A DNA stretch of 64,000 bases from DATAJX01 sp964601735 (GCA_964601735.1 CAZROO010000003.1:1-64000), one strand, 5' to 3'; counted from the stretch's first letter, positions 8,039 through 15,499 are shown. The notes: generated by a model not told the origin, from the letters alone. Program-made: numbers and translations.

Positions 8039-9010
8039 ATGGCCAAACTCAACGCGAATGTGACCTCTAATGACACCTTCGCGTTGATCTGGCTCGATCG
8101 CAGCAGGCGCCGTTGGCGCCTGTTGGCGGTTTTGCTGCTGATTGGGGTGATTTTATTCACCCTGGGCGGTTGCTGGTTCTCGGACTGGAAAGACGACCTT
8201 GAGGTTGGCCCGCATATTGCCGTCATCAAAATCGATGGGATTATTACCGACAGCGCTTACGCACTGAATGTGATTGACCAGTTGCGCGACGATGATGACG
8301 TGAAGGGCGTGCTGGTGAACATCAACAGCCCCGGTGGCACGATGGTCGGCGGCATTCGCCTGTTTGACGAGCTGCGCAAGGTGGCCGCGCAAAAGCCGGT
8401 GGCGACTGTGATGGGCACCGTGGCGGCGAGCGCCGGTTACATGGTGTCTCTCTCCGGCGACCGGATTTTTGCCAATCCCGCCACGCTCACCGGCAGTGTG
8501 GGCGTGCTGCTGCCGCTGGTGGACGCCACCGGCCTGGCCGACAAGATTGGGATTAAGGAAGCCTCGTTCACCAGCGGTGAGCTGAAGGAAGTGACCAGCC
8601 CGCTCTCGCGCCGCGATCCGCGCGCGAAAGCCTACCTGCAAGAGCTGGTGCAGCGCATGGACGGTGTGTTCATGGCGATGGTGAAAACCCGCCGCCCGCA
8701 CCTGAGCGCCGCGACGCTGGCGACGATATCGGACGGCCGCGCGGTGGCCGGGGTGCAGGCGCTGGACATGAAACTTGTCGACCAACTGGGCGGTGAAGCC
8801 GACGCGCAGCATTGGCTTTCGGAACAGGCCCAAACTGAAAAAGGGGCCAAAAAAGACCTTGAATTGCGAGACTATGACCTGACCGAGCCCGCCAAGGGGC
8901 TTGGGGGTTGGCTGACCGGCAGCGCCGACGGCCAGTTGCACCTGCCGGGCTTGCTGGGTCAGTGGGTCGGGGCTTCTCCGGCGCGCGGCATCATGGCCAT
9001 CGCCCGCTAA
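8039..9010 (+). CDS. sppA: Signal peptide peptidase SppA (S49 family)
   Basis: A 323-residue membrane-anchored serine protease. One transmembrane segment spans about residues 27-44. The catalytic serine is S131 in VAASAGYMVS and the general-base lysine is K183 in SGELKEVTSP, matching the Ser-Lys dyad of the short SppA type; NSPGGT near residues 96-101 forms the oxyanion region. The enzyme degrades cleaved signal peptides in the inner membrane. Its position between rpsA and ihfB is the usual alphaproteobacterial order. It probably shares the rpsA transcript. Confidence 0.93.
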   Translation: MAKLNANVTSNDTFALIWLDRSRRRWRLLAVLLLIGVILFTLGGCWFSDWKDDLEVGPHIAVIKIDGIITDSAYALNVIDQLRDDDDVKGVLVNINSPGGTMVGGIRLFDELRKVAAQKPVATVMGTVAASAGYMVSLSGDRIFANPATLTGSVGVLLPLVDATGLADKIGIKEASFTSGELKEVTSPLSRRDPRAKAYLQELVQRMDGVFMAMVKTRRPHLSAATLATISDGRAVAGVQALDMKLVDQLGGEADAQHWLSEQAQTEKGAKKDLELRDYDLTEPAKGLGGWLTGSADGQLHLPGLLGQWVGASPARGIMAIAR

Positions 9011-9113
9011 GGCCTGCCGTAAATATCCGGGAAATATCGCAGGTAAAATATTGCGTTAGCCGCTATTTTGGGGCAGGGTGGCTGCATTAATTCTGAATTC
9101 AAGGAGTGGGGAT

Positions 9114-9395
9114 ATGACCAAAAGCGAACTCATTAACCGTCTGGGCAGCAAGTACGTGCACCTGCACCAGCACGACCTGGAAAAGGTGGTGAATACGGTG
9201 TTTGAGGAAGTTATCGGCGCCCTGGCCGATGGCGGCCGCGTGGAACTGCGCGGTTTCGGCGCGTTCAGCGTGCGCCAGCGCCAAGCCCGCAAAGGTCGTA
9301 ACCCGCGCACCGGTGCCACGGTGAGCGTTCCCGCCAAACGCGTGCCGTATTTCAAGTGCGGGAAGGAATTGAAGCAACGCGTCAACGGCCGTTAA
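9114..9395 (+). CDS. ihfB: Integration host factor beta subunit
   Basis: A 93-residue HU/IHF-family DNA-bending protein: N-terminal helices (LINRLGSKYVHLHQHDLEKV), the RVELRGFGAFSVR beta region and the arm KGRNPRTGATVSVPAKRVPYF. The order rpsA-sppA-ihfB supports IHF-beta rather than HU. The ATG at 9114 was chosen because AAGGAG lies 7-8 bases upstream; an upstream in-frame start at 9078 is not supported. The 103 bases before it are AT-rich and could hold a promoter. The stop abuts the start of the DUF1653 gene with no spacer. Confidence 0.92.
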   Translation: MTKSELINRLGSKYVHLHQHDLEKVVNTVFEEVIGALADGGRVELRGFGAFSVRQRQARKGRNPRTGATVSVPAKRVPYFKCGKELKQRVNGR

Positions 9396-9611
9396 ATGGA
9401 TATCAAGCCGGGTCAGGTTTACCGGCATTACAAAGGCACCCTTTACAGGGTGCTTTGTTTTGCCACGCATACCGAAACCGAAGAGCAGCTGGTAGTGTAT
9501 CAGGCGGTGGAGAGCGGCAAAACTTTTTGCCGTCCGGTGGGAATGTTTGACGAGAACATGGACACCCCGGATTACCAAGGTCCCAGGTTTATTCTACAAC
9601 AAGGGCAATGA
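9396..9611 (+). CDS. DUF1653 protein
   Basis: A 71-residue protein recognisable by GQVYRHYKGTLYRVLCFATH, ELVVYQ-like core (EEQLVVYQAV) and the terminal RPVGMFDENM, which are the conserved blocks of DUF1653. Members are small beta proteins of unknown function, common next to unrelated housekeeping genes. The start directly follows the ihfB stop and the end overlaps the next gene by 4 bases, so it sits inside an operon. Confidence 0.85.
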   Translation: MDIKPGQVYRHYKGTLYRVLCFATHTETEEQLVVYQAVESGKTFCRPVGMFDENMDTPDYQGPRFILQQGQ

Positions 9612-10150
9612 AGTTTCCCCTTGCGGTGGTTTTGACGTTAGTGCCTTTTGGCGCTTACGCAGGCGTACACCGGCAGGCGCCGAGCCAACTGGTGGAGCCC
9701 GTCATCGCCAGCCCGACTTTCATCAATGCGCTGCCCGCGGCGGTGGACGTGACGCCCGTCATCCTGCATGGGCCGTCGGAAACCACGAGCGTGCCGCCCA
9801 GCCCCACTGTGGCGATTTCAGCCAGTGTTTCGGCGATGGCAGTAAGTGCCACCAGCCCCACGGCGCTGCCACTTTCGCTGGTGGCGCAGCAGCAGTGCGT
9901 GGCAGGGTTGCGGATTCTCACCCAGCTTTCGCTGGTGGGGTACGATGCCAACCCCAGCCGTGCTTTCATGCGCGTGGCCGCCGCCGCCGCCATTGCCGAG
10001 CCCTATGCCGCCAACGGCGTTCCCCCCAACATGAAAGGCCTGCAAAGCGCCCTCGACGACCTGCCGTTCAACGGCGCCGGGGTGAAGGAACTCCAGCAGG
10101 CATTCGGCATCACCAAAACCGCCTGCGCGGGGATTGTGAAGGCCAGGTAA
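9608..10150 (+). CDS. Exported protein of unknown function
   Basis: A 180-residue product with a cleavable signal peptide (MKFPLAVVLTLVPFGAYAG; likely cut after AYA). The following 70 residues are rich in Ala, Ser, Pro, Val and Thr with little predicted structure, and the C-terminal half contains helices and two cysteines (QQCVAGL, KTACAGI) that might pair. It overlaps the DUF1653 gene by 4 bases. No family recognised. Confidence 0.65.
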   Translation: MKFPLAVVLTLVPFGAYAGVHRQAPSQLVEPVIASPTFINALPAAVDVTPVILHGPSETTSVPPSPTVAISASVSAMAVSATSPTALPLSLVAQQQCVAGLRILTQLSLVGYDANPSRAFMRVAAAAAIAEPYAANGVPPNMKGLQSALDDLPFNGAGVKELQQAFGITKTACAGIVKAR

Positions 10151-10235
10151 CAGGAAACAGGTATCGGGTAACAGGGAAGGCTCCTTACGGAGCCTTTTTT
10201 CCTGAAGCCTGTGACCTGAACCCTGTCCCCTATTT
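10145..10235. repeat. Dispersed convergent-junction repeat, copy 1 (bracketing a terminator)
   Basis: Between two convergent genes, AACAGG-type motifs on the left (including ACAGGTATCGGGT at 10157-10169) and their complement on the right (CCTGAAGCCTGTGACCTG) enclose a gene-specific terminator. The same arrangement recurs at 21211-21299, with the 13-base core identical and a different central hairpin. Confidence 0.75.
10177..10200 (+). terminator. Rho-independent terminator
   Basis: Stem GGCTCC / GGAGCC with a 4-base loop and six T, serving the exported-protein operon on the plus strand; the A-rich left flank may also let it act for the facing ppa gene. Confidence 0.8.
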
Positions 10236-10754
10236 TGCGGCTTTGATGCCCTTCATGACGATGGCTTCGGCTGCCGAAGCATCGCCCCAGCCCGCCACCT
10301 TCACCCATTTACCGGGCTCGAGGTTCTTGTAGTGCATGTAGAATTGCTCGAGCTGGTTGCGGAACAATTCCGGCAGGTCGGTGTAATTCTTGATGCCTTC
10401 AAAGCGCGGGTCGAGCTTTTTGTGCGGTACACACACCAGCTTGGCGTCTTCGCCGGATTCATCGGTGGTGTTGAGCACACCCACCGGGCGGGCGCGGATG
10501 ATGCAGCCGGGCGCCACGGGAATGTCGGTGTAGACAAACGCGTCCACCGGGTCGCCGTCGCCGCCCAGGGTGTTGTTGATGAAACCGTAATGGGCGGGGA
10601 AGACCATCGGCATCGGCGCAAAGCGGTCGACGAACAGCAGGCCGGTGTCCTTGTCGACCTCGTACTTGAGGTGCGCGACGTGCTTGGGGTTTTCCACCAC
10701 CACGTAAATATCGTGAGGCGGTTCCTTGCCGGGGGTTAGGTCTTTCAGGCTCAT
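10230..10754 (-). CDS. ppa: Inorganic pyrophosphatase (family I)
   Basis: A 174-residue soluble enzyme hydrolysing pyrophosphate to phosphate, pulling biosynthetic reactions forward. The metal-binding signature DGDPVDAF (D66, D68, D71) is intact, with VFPAHYGFINNT before it and EDAKLVCVP-like segment after it. The start at complement 10752-10754 has AAGGAG 7 bases upstream; the longer frame to 10772 lacks this. Length fits the hexameric bacterial family. It is transcribed alone, convergent with the upstream operon. Confidence 0.96.
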   Translation of the reverse strand: MSLKDLTPGKEPPHDIYVVVENPKHVAHLKYEVDKDTGLLFVDRFAPMPMVFPAHYGFINNTLGGDGDPVDAFVYTDIPVAPGCIIRARPVGVLNTTDESGEDAKLVCVPHKKLDPRFEGIKNYTDLPELFRNQLEQFYMHYKNLEPGKWVKVAGWGDASAAEAIVMKGIKAAK

Positions 10755-10808
10755 GGGTGTTCTCCTTGGCATTTATGTATTTGTGGGGCGCACCCTAGCC
10801 TTTGGCCC

Positions 10809-10845
10809 TTATAAAAACAAGAGACCCCTGCTGCGGCAGGGGTCT
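10809..10845 (-). terminator. Rho-independent terminator (minus strand)
   Basis: Read on the minus strand, AGACCCCTGC pairs with GCAGGGGTCT and is followed by CTTGTTTTT. The stem overlaps the stop codon of the gene ending at 10844. Confidence 0.75.
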
Positions 10846-11356
10846 AAGCGTTGATCTGGCCGATCAGGCGCCATTCCGGGTCGGGAAAGAACTTGTGGCC
10901 GGCTTGATTGGGAAAGAAAAGCACGTAAGCAAAGACAGGCATTTTGGGGCCAAGGGCCTTATGGATCAGCCAGGCGGAATCATAAACCTGTTTGAGGATC
11001 TTATCGCCTTTCTTTCCTCTGTCGCTGAGGCTGCCGGGAATCCAGGCCTTGATGTCGATAACGTACAGCCGCTCCTTATGAACCAGAATGATGTCGGGTG
11101 TTCTGCCATTGGGCGTGCGAGGTTCGATCCAGACGTTTTCTGCAAGAGCTATCACCTCAGCTACATACTGCCAGCAATATTTGATGTAGCTCGTTTGCTG
11201 GTCGGAGAACGATGGGATATCGTCGGTATGAACCTCCATGTACTGGGGTAAGGTCTTTTTCAGGGTGTGGTGTGTAATCGAGAGGGGGTCGCCGCCGTTT
11301 TTGATATAAGGCAACGCTGCATGCACGGCCTCGCCGAAGTGGGGAATGGTTGCCAT
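10844..11356 (-). CDS. Possible PD-(D/E)XK/NERD-like nuclease-fold protein
   Basis: About 170 residues from the ATG at complement 11354-11356 (a frame to 11455 is open but would begin inside the accD leader). The segment RTPDIILVHKERLYVIDIKAW has the spacing of a PD-(D/E)XK active site: Asp at the end of one strand, then D-x-K on the next. The C-terminal part (VFAYVLFFPNQAG) looks like a further core strand. Such folds occur in nucleases and in NERD-type proteins; no partner helicase or methylase lies nearby. It is divergent from accD with about 100 bases between. Function is inference from one motif. Confidence 0.5.
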   Translation of the reverse strand: MATIPHFGEAVHAALPYIKNGGDPLSITHHTLKKTLPQYMEVHTDDIPSFSDQQTSYIKYCWQYVAEVIALAENVWIEPRTPNGRTPDIILVHKERLYVIDIKAWIPGSLSDRGKKGDKILKQVYDSAWLIHKALGPKMPVFAYVLFFPNQAGHKFFPDPEWRLIGQINA

Positions 11357-11454
11357 GATGGTGCTCCGGTTGAAAGGACGGAACAGGTATAGCGTGGCTG
11401 CGCCAAAAGGCAAGTGGGTGGCGGGTTGGGCCGGTTTAGGGTAATAAGGCGCCA

Positions 11455-12303
11455 ATGAACTGGCTTACCGACGCCGTCCGCCCGCGTATTTCCACCAAGT
11501 CCAAAAAGGGCGTGGCTGCAAACGTATGGGAAAAGTGCCCCGGCTGCGGCGAACTGATCTACGACAGCGACCTGCCCAAAACCCTTAACGTGTGCCCGCA
11601 CTGCGGTTATCATCTCAAAATGGGTCTGACCGCGCGGCTGGCCGCGCTGCTGGATGAAGGGTTCAAGGAAGTGGCGCAGCCGGTGCTGAGCGACGACCCG
11701 CTCAAGTTCAAGGACAGAAAGAAGTACGTCGACCGGCTGAAAGATGCGCGCAAAAACACCGGCTACCCCGAAGGCGCCCGCGTGGTGAAGGGTGCCATCG
11801 ACGGTACCAAACTGGTGGTGGGGGCGATGGATTTCGACTTCATGGCCGGCAGCATGGGCCGCGCTGTGGGCCAAGCGATGGTGATTGCCGCGCAAACCGC
11901 GCTGAAGGACAAGGTGCCGCTCTTGATTATTTCCGCCAGCGGTGGTGCACGGATGCAGGAAGGTGCGCTGAGCCTGATGCAGATGGTGCGCAGCACCGCC
12001 GCGATTGTGGAACTGAAAGCCGCCGGGCTGCCCTATTTGGTGCTGCTGACCAACCCCACCACCGGCGGCGTCACCGCCAGCTTTGCGATGGAAGGCGACG
12101 TGATGCTGGCCGAGCCGGGCGCGCTTATCGGCTTTGCCGGGCCGCGCGTCATCCAGCAAACCATCGGCCAGCAGTTGCCGGAAGGTTTCCAGAGTGCCGA
12201 ATACCTGCTGGAGCACGGCATGATCGACGCCGTGGTGCCGCGTGGTGCCCAGCGTGACACCCTCTCCAGAATAATAAAAACCCTTACCGCAGCTAAGCGG
12301 TAA
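11455..12303 (+). CDS. accD: Acetyl-CoA carboxylase carboxyltransferase beta subunit
   Basis: A 282-residue subunit that, with AccA, transfers CO2 from biotin to acetyl-CoA for fatty-acid synthesis. The N-terminal zinc ribbon is complete (C28, C31, C47, C50: CPGCGELIY and CPHCGYH). The crotonase-fold core shows ISASGGARMQEGALSLMQM and TTGGVTASFAMEGDV. The final codons form the left arm of the gene's own terminator. In many relatives accD precedes folC; here a small unknown gene faces it instead. Confidence 0.96.
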   Translation: MNWLTDAVRPRISTKSKKGVAANVWEKCPGCGELIYDSDLPKTLNVCPHCGYHLKMGLTARLAALLDEGFKEVAQPVLSDDPLKFKDRKKYVDRLKDARKNTGYPEGARVVKGAIDGTKLVVGAMDFDFMAGSMGRAVGQAMVIAAQTALKDKVPLLIISASGGARMQEGALSLMQMVRSTAAIVELKAAGLPYLVLLTNPTTGGVTASFAMEGDVMLAEPGALIGFAGPRVIQQTIGQQLPEGFQSAEYLLEHGMIDAVVPRGAQRDTLSRIIKTLTAAKR

Positions 12304-12312
12304 GGGTTTTTA
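12279..12312 (+). terminator. accD terminator overlapping the coding end
   Basis: A 12-bp perfect stem (12279-12290 with 12297-12308) followed by a T-tract. The left arm encodes the last residues of AccD and the stop codon TAA starts in the right arm, so the hairpin constrains the AccD C-terminus. Confidence 0.9.
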
Positions 12313-12336
12313 ACCTGAAACGATAACGGCTAGCGG

Positions 12337-12582
12337 CTAGGCCGCCATCGTGTCGGTACTCGAAGGTTCTTCGACAAATGGTTCCGACAATTCCAAACTG
12401 CCCAACTGAATAAATTCAGTCTTCGACATGCAGCCAATTATCAGCAAGCCAAGCCTGGTAGCCAGACATGGCCCGTCCTTGTGCGTCAGCGCCTCCGGCG
12501 CCATCCTTCGTAGCTCGGCCATCTGTTGTCGCTGAATAGGTTTATATTTCGCGACTTGTGGCTTTGAGCCTGGTTTTGACAT
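12337..12582 (-). CDS. Small hypothetical protein
   Basis: An 81-residue frame from ATG at complement 12580-12582. The N-terminus is basic and Gln-rich (KPQVAKYKPIQRQQMAELRR) and the C-terminus acidic (LELSEPFVEEPSS). A GGGGAA sequence lies just upstream. No family recognised, and coding status rests only on the open frame and lack of any overlapping gene. Confidence 0.4.
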   Translation of the reverse strand: MSKPGSKPQVAKYKPIQRQQMAELRRMAPEALTHKDGPCLATRLGLLIIGCMSKTEFIQLGSLELSEPFVEEPSSTDTMAA

Positions 12583-12683
12583 GGTTTCCCCAAAAGGTAG
12601 GATTAAGTGAAGGGTGAGTCTGTACAGGCGCAAAGCGCAAATACCCCCTAACCCTGCCTGAATGAATTGTATTCTTCAAGTCC

Positions 12684-12712
12684 TTGACACATTTGGCCCA
12701 ACCCCCTATATC
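12684..12712 (+). promoter_or_regulatory. Sigma70-type promoter for rpmI-rplT
   Basis: TTGACA (12684-12689) and TATATC (12707-12712) are separated by 17 bases, a near-consensus housekeeping promoter about 110 bases before the L35 start. infC, normally first in this operon, is absent, so the ribosomal pair seems to have its own promoter. Confidence 0.65.
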
Positions 12713-12821
12713 GCCCGCACACCTGCGTGGGCCGGGTAAGCGTTTTTGGCTATCTTTGGCTGAAAACCGCCTGACGGAGGGTAATCAGCAGCCCCATTTT
12801 TTGGGAGCATAGAGGTCTAAA

Positions 12822-13154
12822 ATGGCAGGTTCCAAGCTTAAAACCCGCAAAGCCGCCGCCAAGCGTTTCTGGAAGAGCACCGCTAAAGGTCAAATCCGGC
12901 GTTCCAAGGGCAGCCACGGGCACTTTCTGGCCAAGCGCGGCCAAAAGGCGCGTTTGCAAACGGGCACCACCCTTATTCACGAATCCAACTACGAACAGGC
13001 CAACCGCCTGGTGCCGGCGCTGGGCGCCAAGCGCAAGCGCAGCCAGGCACTGAAAAAGGCTATTGCCCGCCTGAGCCGCGCCGCCAAGGCCGCTGTGGCC
13101 AGCGTGAAGGCCGATAAGGCCGCTAAAACCAAGACCGCAAAGAAGGAGGGCTAA
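12822..13154 (+). CDS. rpmI: 50S ribosomal protein L35 with C-terminal extension
   Basis: The first 65 residues are a normal bL35 (KLKTRKAAAKRFWKSTAKGQ, HFLAKRGQKARL). The family is usually about 65 residues; this protein has 110, adding about 45 residues that are almost all Ala and Lys (AKTKTAKKEG at the end). An insertion of TGTTLIHESNYEQANRLVPA precedes the tail. rplT follows after 3 bases, in the usual rpmI-rplT pair. The tail resembles that of S1 in the same genome. Confidence 0.9.
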   Translation: MAGSKLKTRKAAAKRFWKSTAKGQIRRSKGSHGHFLAKRGQKARLQTGTTLIHESNYEQANRLVPALGAKRKRSQALKKAIARLSRAAKAAVASVKADKAAKTKTAKKEG

Positions 13155-13157
13155 CCG

Positions 13158-13517
13158 ATGACCCGTGCAGCCAACGGCCCCGGCAACCGCCGCCGCCACA
13201 AAAAAATTCTCGCGATGGCCAAGGGCTATCGCGGCCGCGCCAGCACCAACTACCGTGTGGCGATTGAAAAGGTCGAAAAGGCGCTGCGTTACCAGTACCG
13301 CGACCGCCGCAACAAAAAGCGCGATTTCCGCGGCCTGTGGATCCAGCGCATCAACGCCGCCGTGCGTGAGCTGGGCCTGAGCTACAGCGTGTTCATGAAC
13401 GGCCTGAAGAAAGCCAACGTCCAGGTCGACCGCAAGATCCTGGCCGACATGGCCGCGGCTGATAACGCCAGCTTTAAGAGCATTGTTGAAACCGCCAAGA
13501 AGGCTTTGGGCAAGTAG
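13158..13517 (+). CDS. rplT: 50S ribosomal protein L20
   Basis: A 119-residue protein with the conserved bL20 blocks RRRHKKILAMAKGYRGRAS, RYQYRDRRNKKRDFRGLWIQ and RINAAVRELGLSYSVFM. It binds 23S rRNA early in 50S assembly. Length matches the family. It is the second gene of the rpmI-rplT operon and is followed by a strong terminator. Confidence 0.97.
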   Translation: MTRAANGPGNRRRHKKILAMAKGYRGRASTNYRVAIEKVEKALRYQYRDRRNKKRDFRGLWIQRINAAVRELGLSYSVFMNGLKKANVQVDRKILADMAAADNASFKSIVETAKKALGK

Positions 13518-13537
13518 ACACTGCCTGAAACAAAAAC

Positions 13538-13564
13538 CGCCCCGGCACAAACCGGGGCGATTTT
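13538..13564 (+). terminator. rplT terminator
   Basis: CGCCCCGG / CCGGGGCG stem followed by ATTTT; flanking A-tracts on the other side make it usable by the facing minus-strand gene as well. Confidence 0.85.
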
Positions 13565-13566
13565 CG

Positions 13567-13923
13567 TTAGGTAGCGAGTTTGGTGCGAAGTGCGTTGTAT
13601 TGGTCTTTTTCCATCACGTAGGCAATAGGCTTTCCATCTTTGTCGTTGATGCGCAGCGCCTGTTGGGGAAACACGTTGAACAAGCTGTCGGGGTCGCGTT
13701 TGCGTACCTCTTCGTATTGATCCAAAGACCAGCTTTTAACCGAGCCGCGTAGTTTGGGGGGTAACCGGCTCCATAAAGCAGGCGGGATAGCCATTGCGAT
13801 GCATCGGGAATTCCGCATGATTCGCCTTGTTGACTTGAAGGGGGCATTCTTGTGGTGGCCGGTGAGGGAAAAGATATCGTGGATATCTGTTTGGATGGAA
13901 CCAAAAGCAGGTAGGGTAGGCAT
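13567..13923 (-). CDS. Hypothetical protein with antitoxin-like C-terminus
   Basis: A 118-residue frame from an ATG (complement 13921-13923) with AAGGAG 7 bases upstream, a strong initiation signal. The C-terminal segment INDKDGKPIAYVMEKDQYNA resembles the 'D-G-K-P-x-A' strand and following helix seen in Phd/YefM-type antitoxins, but the N-terminal DNA-binding part does not, and no toxin gene is adjacent. It is convergent with rplT and divergent from pheS. Function unassigned. Confidence 0.55.
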   Translation of the reverse strand: MPTLPAFGSIQTDIHDIFSLTGHHKNAPFKSTRRIMRNSRCIAMAIPPALWSRLPPKLRGSVKSWSLDQYEEVRKRDPDSLFNVFPQQALRINDKDGKPIAYVMEKDQYNALRTKLAT

Positions 13924-13992
13924 GGCAATTCTCCTTGCCGTTTGAAGCGGATGGGGTAGATTGCGCGAGAACGTAAGGCCTTGATTACACAA

Positions 13993-15036
13993 ATGATGAA
14001 TATTTCACAAGCCCTCAATAGCATTACCGCCGCGCCTGACCTGCGTGCGCTCGACGACCTCCGCGTCAAATACCTCGGCCAGAACGGCGAGCTGACGTTG
14101 CAACTGCGCGAACTGGGCAAGCTGGCGCCGGAAGAACGCAAAATGCGCGGGCAGGAACTGCATAAGTTGAAGACCGCGCTGGAAGCCGCCCTGGCCGAGC
14201 GCAAGAATACATTGGAAGAAGCCGAGCTTTCGCAAAAACTGAATGCGGATAAGGTGGACGTGACGCTGCCGGGCCTGACGGTGCCGAGCGGCAAAATCCA
14301 TCCCATCACCGCCGCGATGGAGGAGATCGCCGACAGCCTCAAACGCCTGGGCTTCGTTCACGCCTACGGGCCGGAAGTCGAAACCGACGAGTACAATTTC
14401 ACCAAGCTCAACCTGCCGCCGCACCACCCGGCGCGGCAGGACCAGGACACGTTCTATCTGGAAAAATTCAACGATGATGCGCATAAGTACGTGTTGCGCA
14501 CCCAAACCAGCAACGTGCAAATCCGCACGCTGGAAGCCCACAAGCCGCCGTTCCGCGTCATGGGCATCGGCCGGGTGTACCGCCGCGATTACGATATCAC
14601 CCACACGCCGCAGTTCCACCAGGTGGAAGGCATGATGGTCGATAAAGGCGTGACCTTCGCCAACATGCGCGCGGTGCTGGACGAATTCATCCGCGGCTTT
14701 TTCGGCCAAAGCCTCAAAACCCGCTTCCGCCCGCATTATTTTCCGTTCACCGAGCCCAGTGCCGAAATGGACATGGAGTGTCTGTTTTGCAAACAGGCGG
14801 GTTGCCGGGTGTGCAAACAGTCCGGTTGGCTTGAAATTTTGGGCTGCGGCATGGTTCACCGCAACGTGCTGGCGGTGGGGGGGCTTGATATTGCTGAGTG
14901 GCAGGGCTTTGCCTTCGGTGCGGGGGTTGAACGTCTCGCTATGCTCAAGTATGGTATCGGCGACCTGAGACTGTTCTTTGAAAGTCATGGGGCCTTCGTC
15001 CGTCACTTTGGACAAAGCCCGGTGGCAGCGGCTTAG
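13993..15036 (+). CDS. pheS: Phenylalanyl-tRNA synthetase alpha subunit
   Basis: About 347 residues. An N-terminal coiled-coil (residues about 1-90) for tRNA binding is followed by the class II catalytic core: HPITAAMEEI, motif 2 region GRVYRRDYDITHTPQFHQVE, and motif 3 AFGAGVERLAMLKYGI. The CLFCKQAGCRVCKQSGWLE block is typical of PheS. It charges tRNA-Phe together with PheT. Starts at TTG 13981, ATG 13993 or ATG 13996 are possible; none has an ideal ribosome site. pheT is not adjacent as usual but 463 bases downstream. Confidence 0.96.
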   Translation: MMNISQALNSITAAPDLRALDDLRVKYLGQNGELTLQLRELGKLAPEERKMRGQELHKLKTALEAALAERKNTLEEAELSQKLNADKVDVTLPGLTVPSGKIHPITAAMEEIADSLKRLGFVHAYGPEVETDEYNFTKLNLPPHHPARQDQDTFYLEKFNDDAHKYVLRTQTSNVQIRTLEAHKPPFRVMGIGRVYRRDYDITHTPQFHQVEGMMVDKGVTFANMRAVLDEFIRGFFGQSLKTRFRPHYFPFTEPSAEMDMECLFCKQAGCRVCKQSGWLEILGCGMVHRNVLAVGGLDIAEWQGFAFGAGVERLAMLKYGIGDLRLFFESHGAFVRHFGQSPVAAA

Positions 15037-15107
15037 GACACACAAAAATAGACTTGCGGTTTCAAGGAAAACCGTTGGCCACAAAGCAAAACAAGAGGGA
15101 TAAGAAT

Positions 15108-15263
15108 ATGAAGATTCTGTTCGCCACCGCCGCCGCCGCCCTGCTGCTCGGCGCCTGCTCGAGCTACAACCAATGCGTCCAACCGGACCCGGTTGAGCCC
15201 AGCCACAGCTCTTGCTGGGACAAAGGCGTCGACTGCGGCACCGGTATCCAACAAGCCAAGTAA
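15108..15263 (+). CDS. Small cysteine-containing lipoprotein
   Basis: A 51-residue product with signal and lipobox LLLGAC (about residues 12-17). The mature portion has three more cysteines (NQCVQP, SSCWDKGVDCG), enough for a disulphide plus one. GAGGGATAAG lies 5-10 bases before the ATG. It sits between pheS and pheT and has its own terminator. No family recognised. Confidence 0.65.
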   Translation: MKILFATAAAALLLGACSSYNQCVQPDPVEPSHSSCWDKGVDCGTGIQQAK

Positions 15264-15278
15264 TTTGGCTTGAATGCA

Positions 15279-15304
15279 AACGGAGGCTTTGGCCTCCGTT
15301 TTTT
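15279..15304 (+). terminator. Rho-independent terminator between pheS and pheT
   Basis: AACGGAGGC / GCCTCCGTT stem with a 2-4 base loop and a T6 tract. As drawn it would stop pheS transcripts before pheT unless read through. Confidence 0.9.
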
Positions 15305-15312
15305 GTGAAGTC

Positions 15313-15442
15313 TCCGTTTCCCCGCGTTTGGCCTGCCCCTTTGCAGGCCGAATGTCGGGGTTATGGGTAGGGGTGGCGTGGATTCAAACCGTAACCCCGT
15401 CATGCCTCGCGCGAAGGGGCGCGAGCCACGCGGGGAAACGGA
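15313..15442. repeat. 130-bp palindrome with internal hairpins
   Basis: A 15-base perfect inverted repeat (15313-15327 and 15428-15442) encloses three secondary hairpins: GGCCTGC/GCAGGCC, CGGGGTTA/TAACCCCG and CTCGCGC/GCGCGAG. In RNA this would be a cloverleaf-like structure. No copy with the same arms was seen elsewhere in the window. Confidence 0.75.
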
Positions 15443-15499
15443 GGTATTTGCTCACGGCTTTTTATTGCCCATATGCTGCTAAAGCGTTAGAAATACGCC

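Noticed and set aside
11101..11130. tRNA-like GGTTCGATCC stretch
   Set aside because: No acceptor or anticodon stem can be built around it, and it lies in a coding gene.
14005..15279. 424-residue open frame opposite pheS
   Set aside because: Fully covered by pheS and its downstream lipoprotein gene; no motif.
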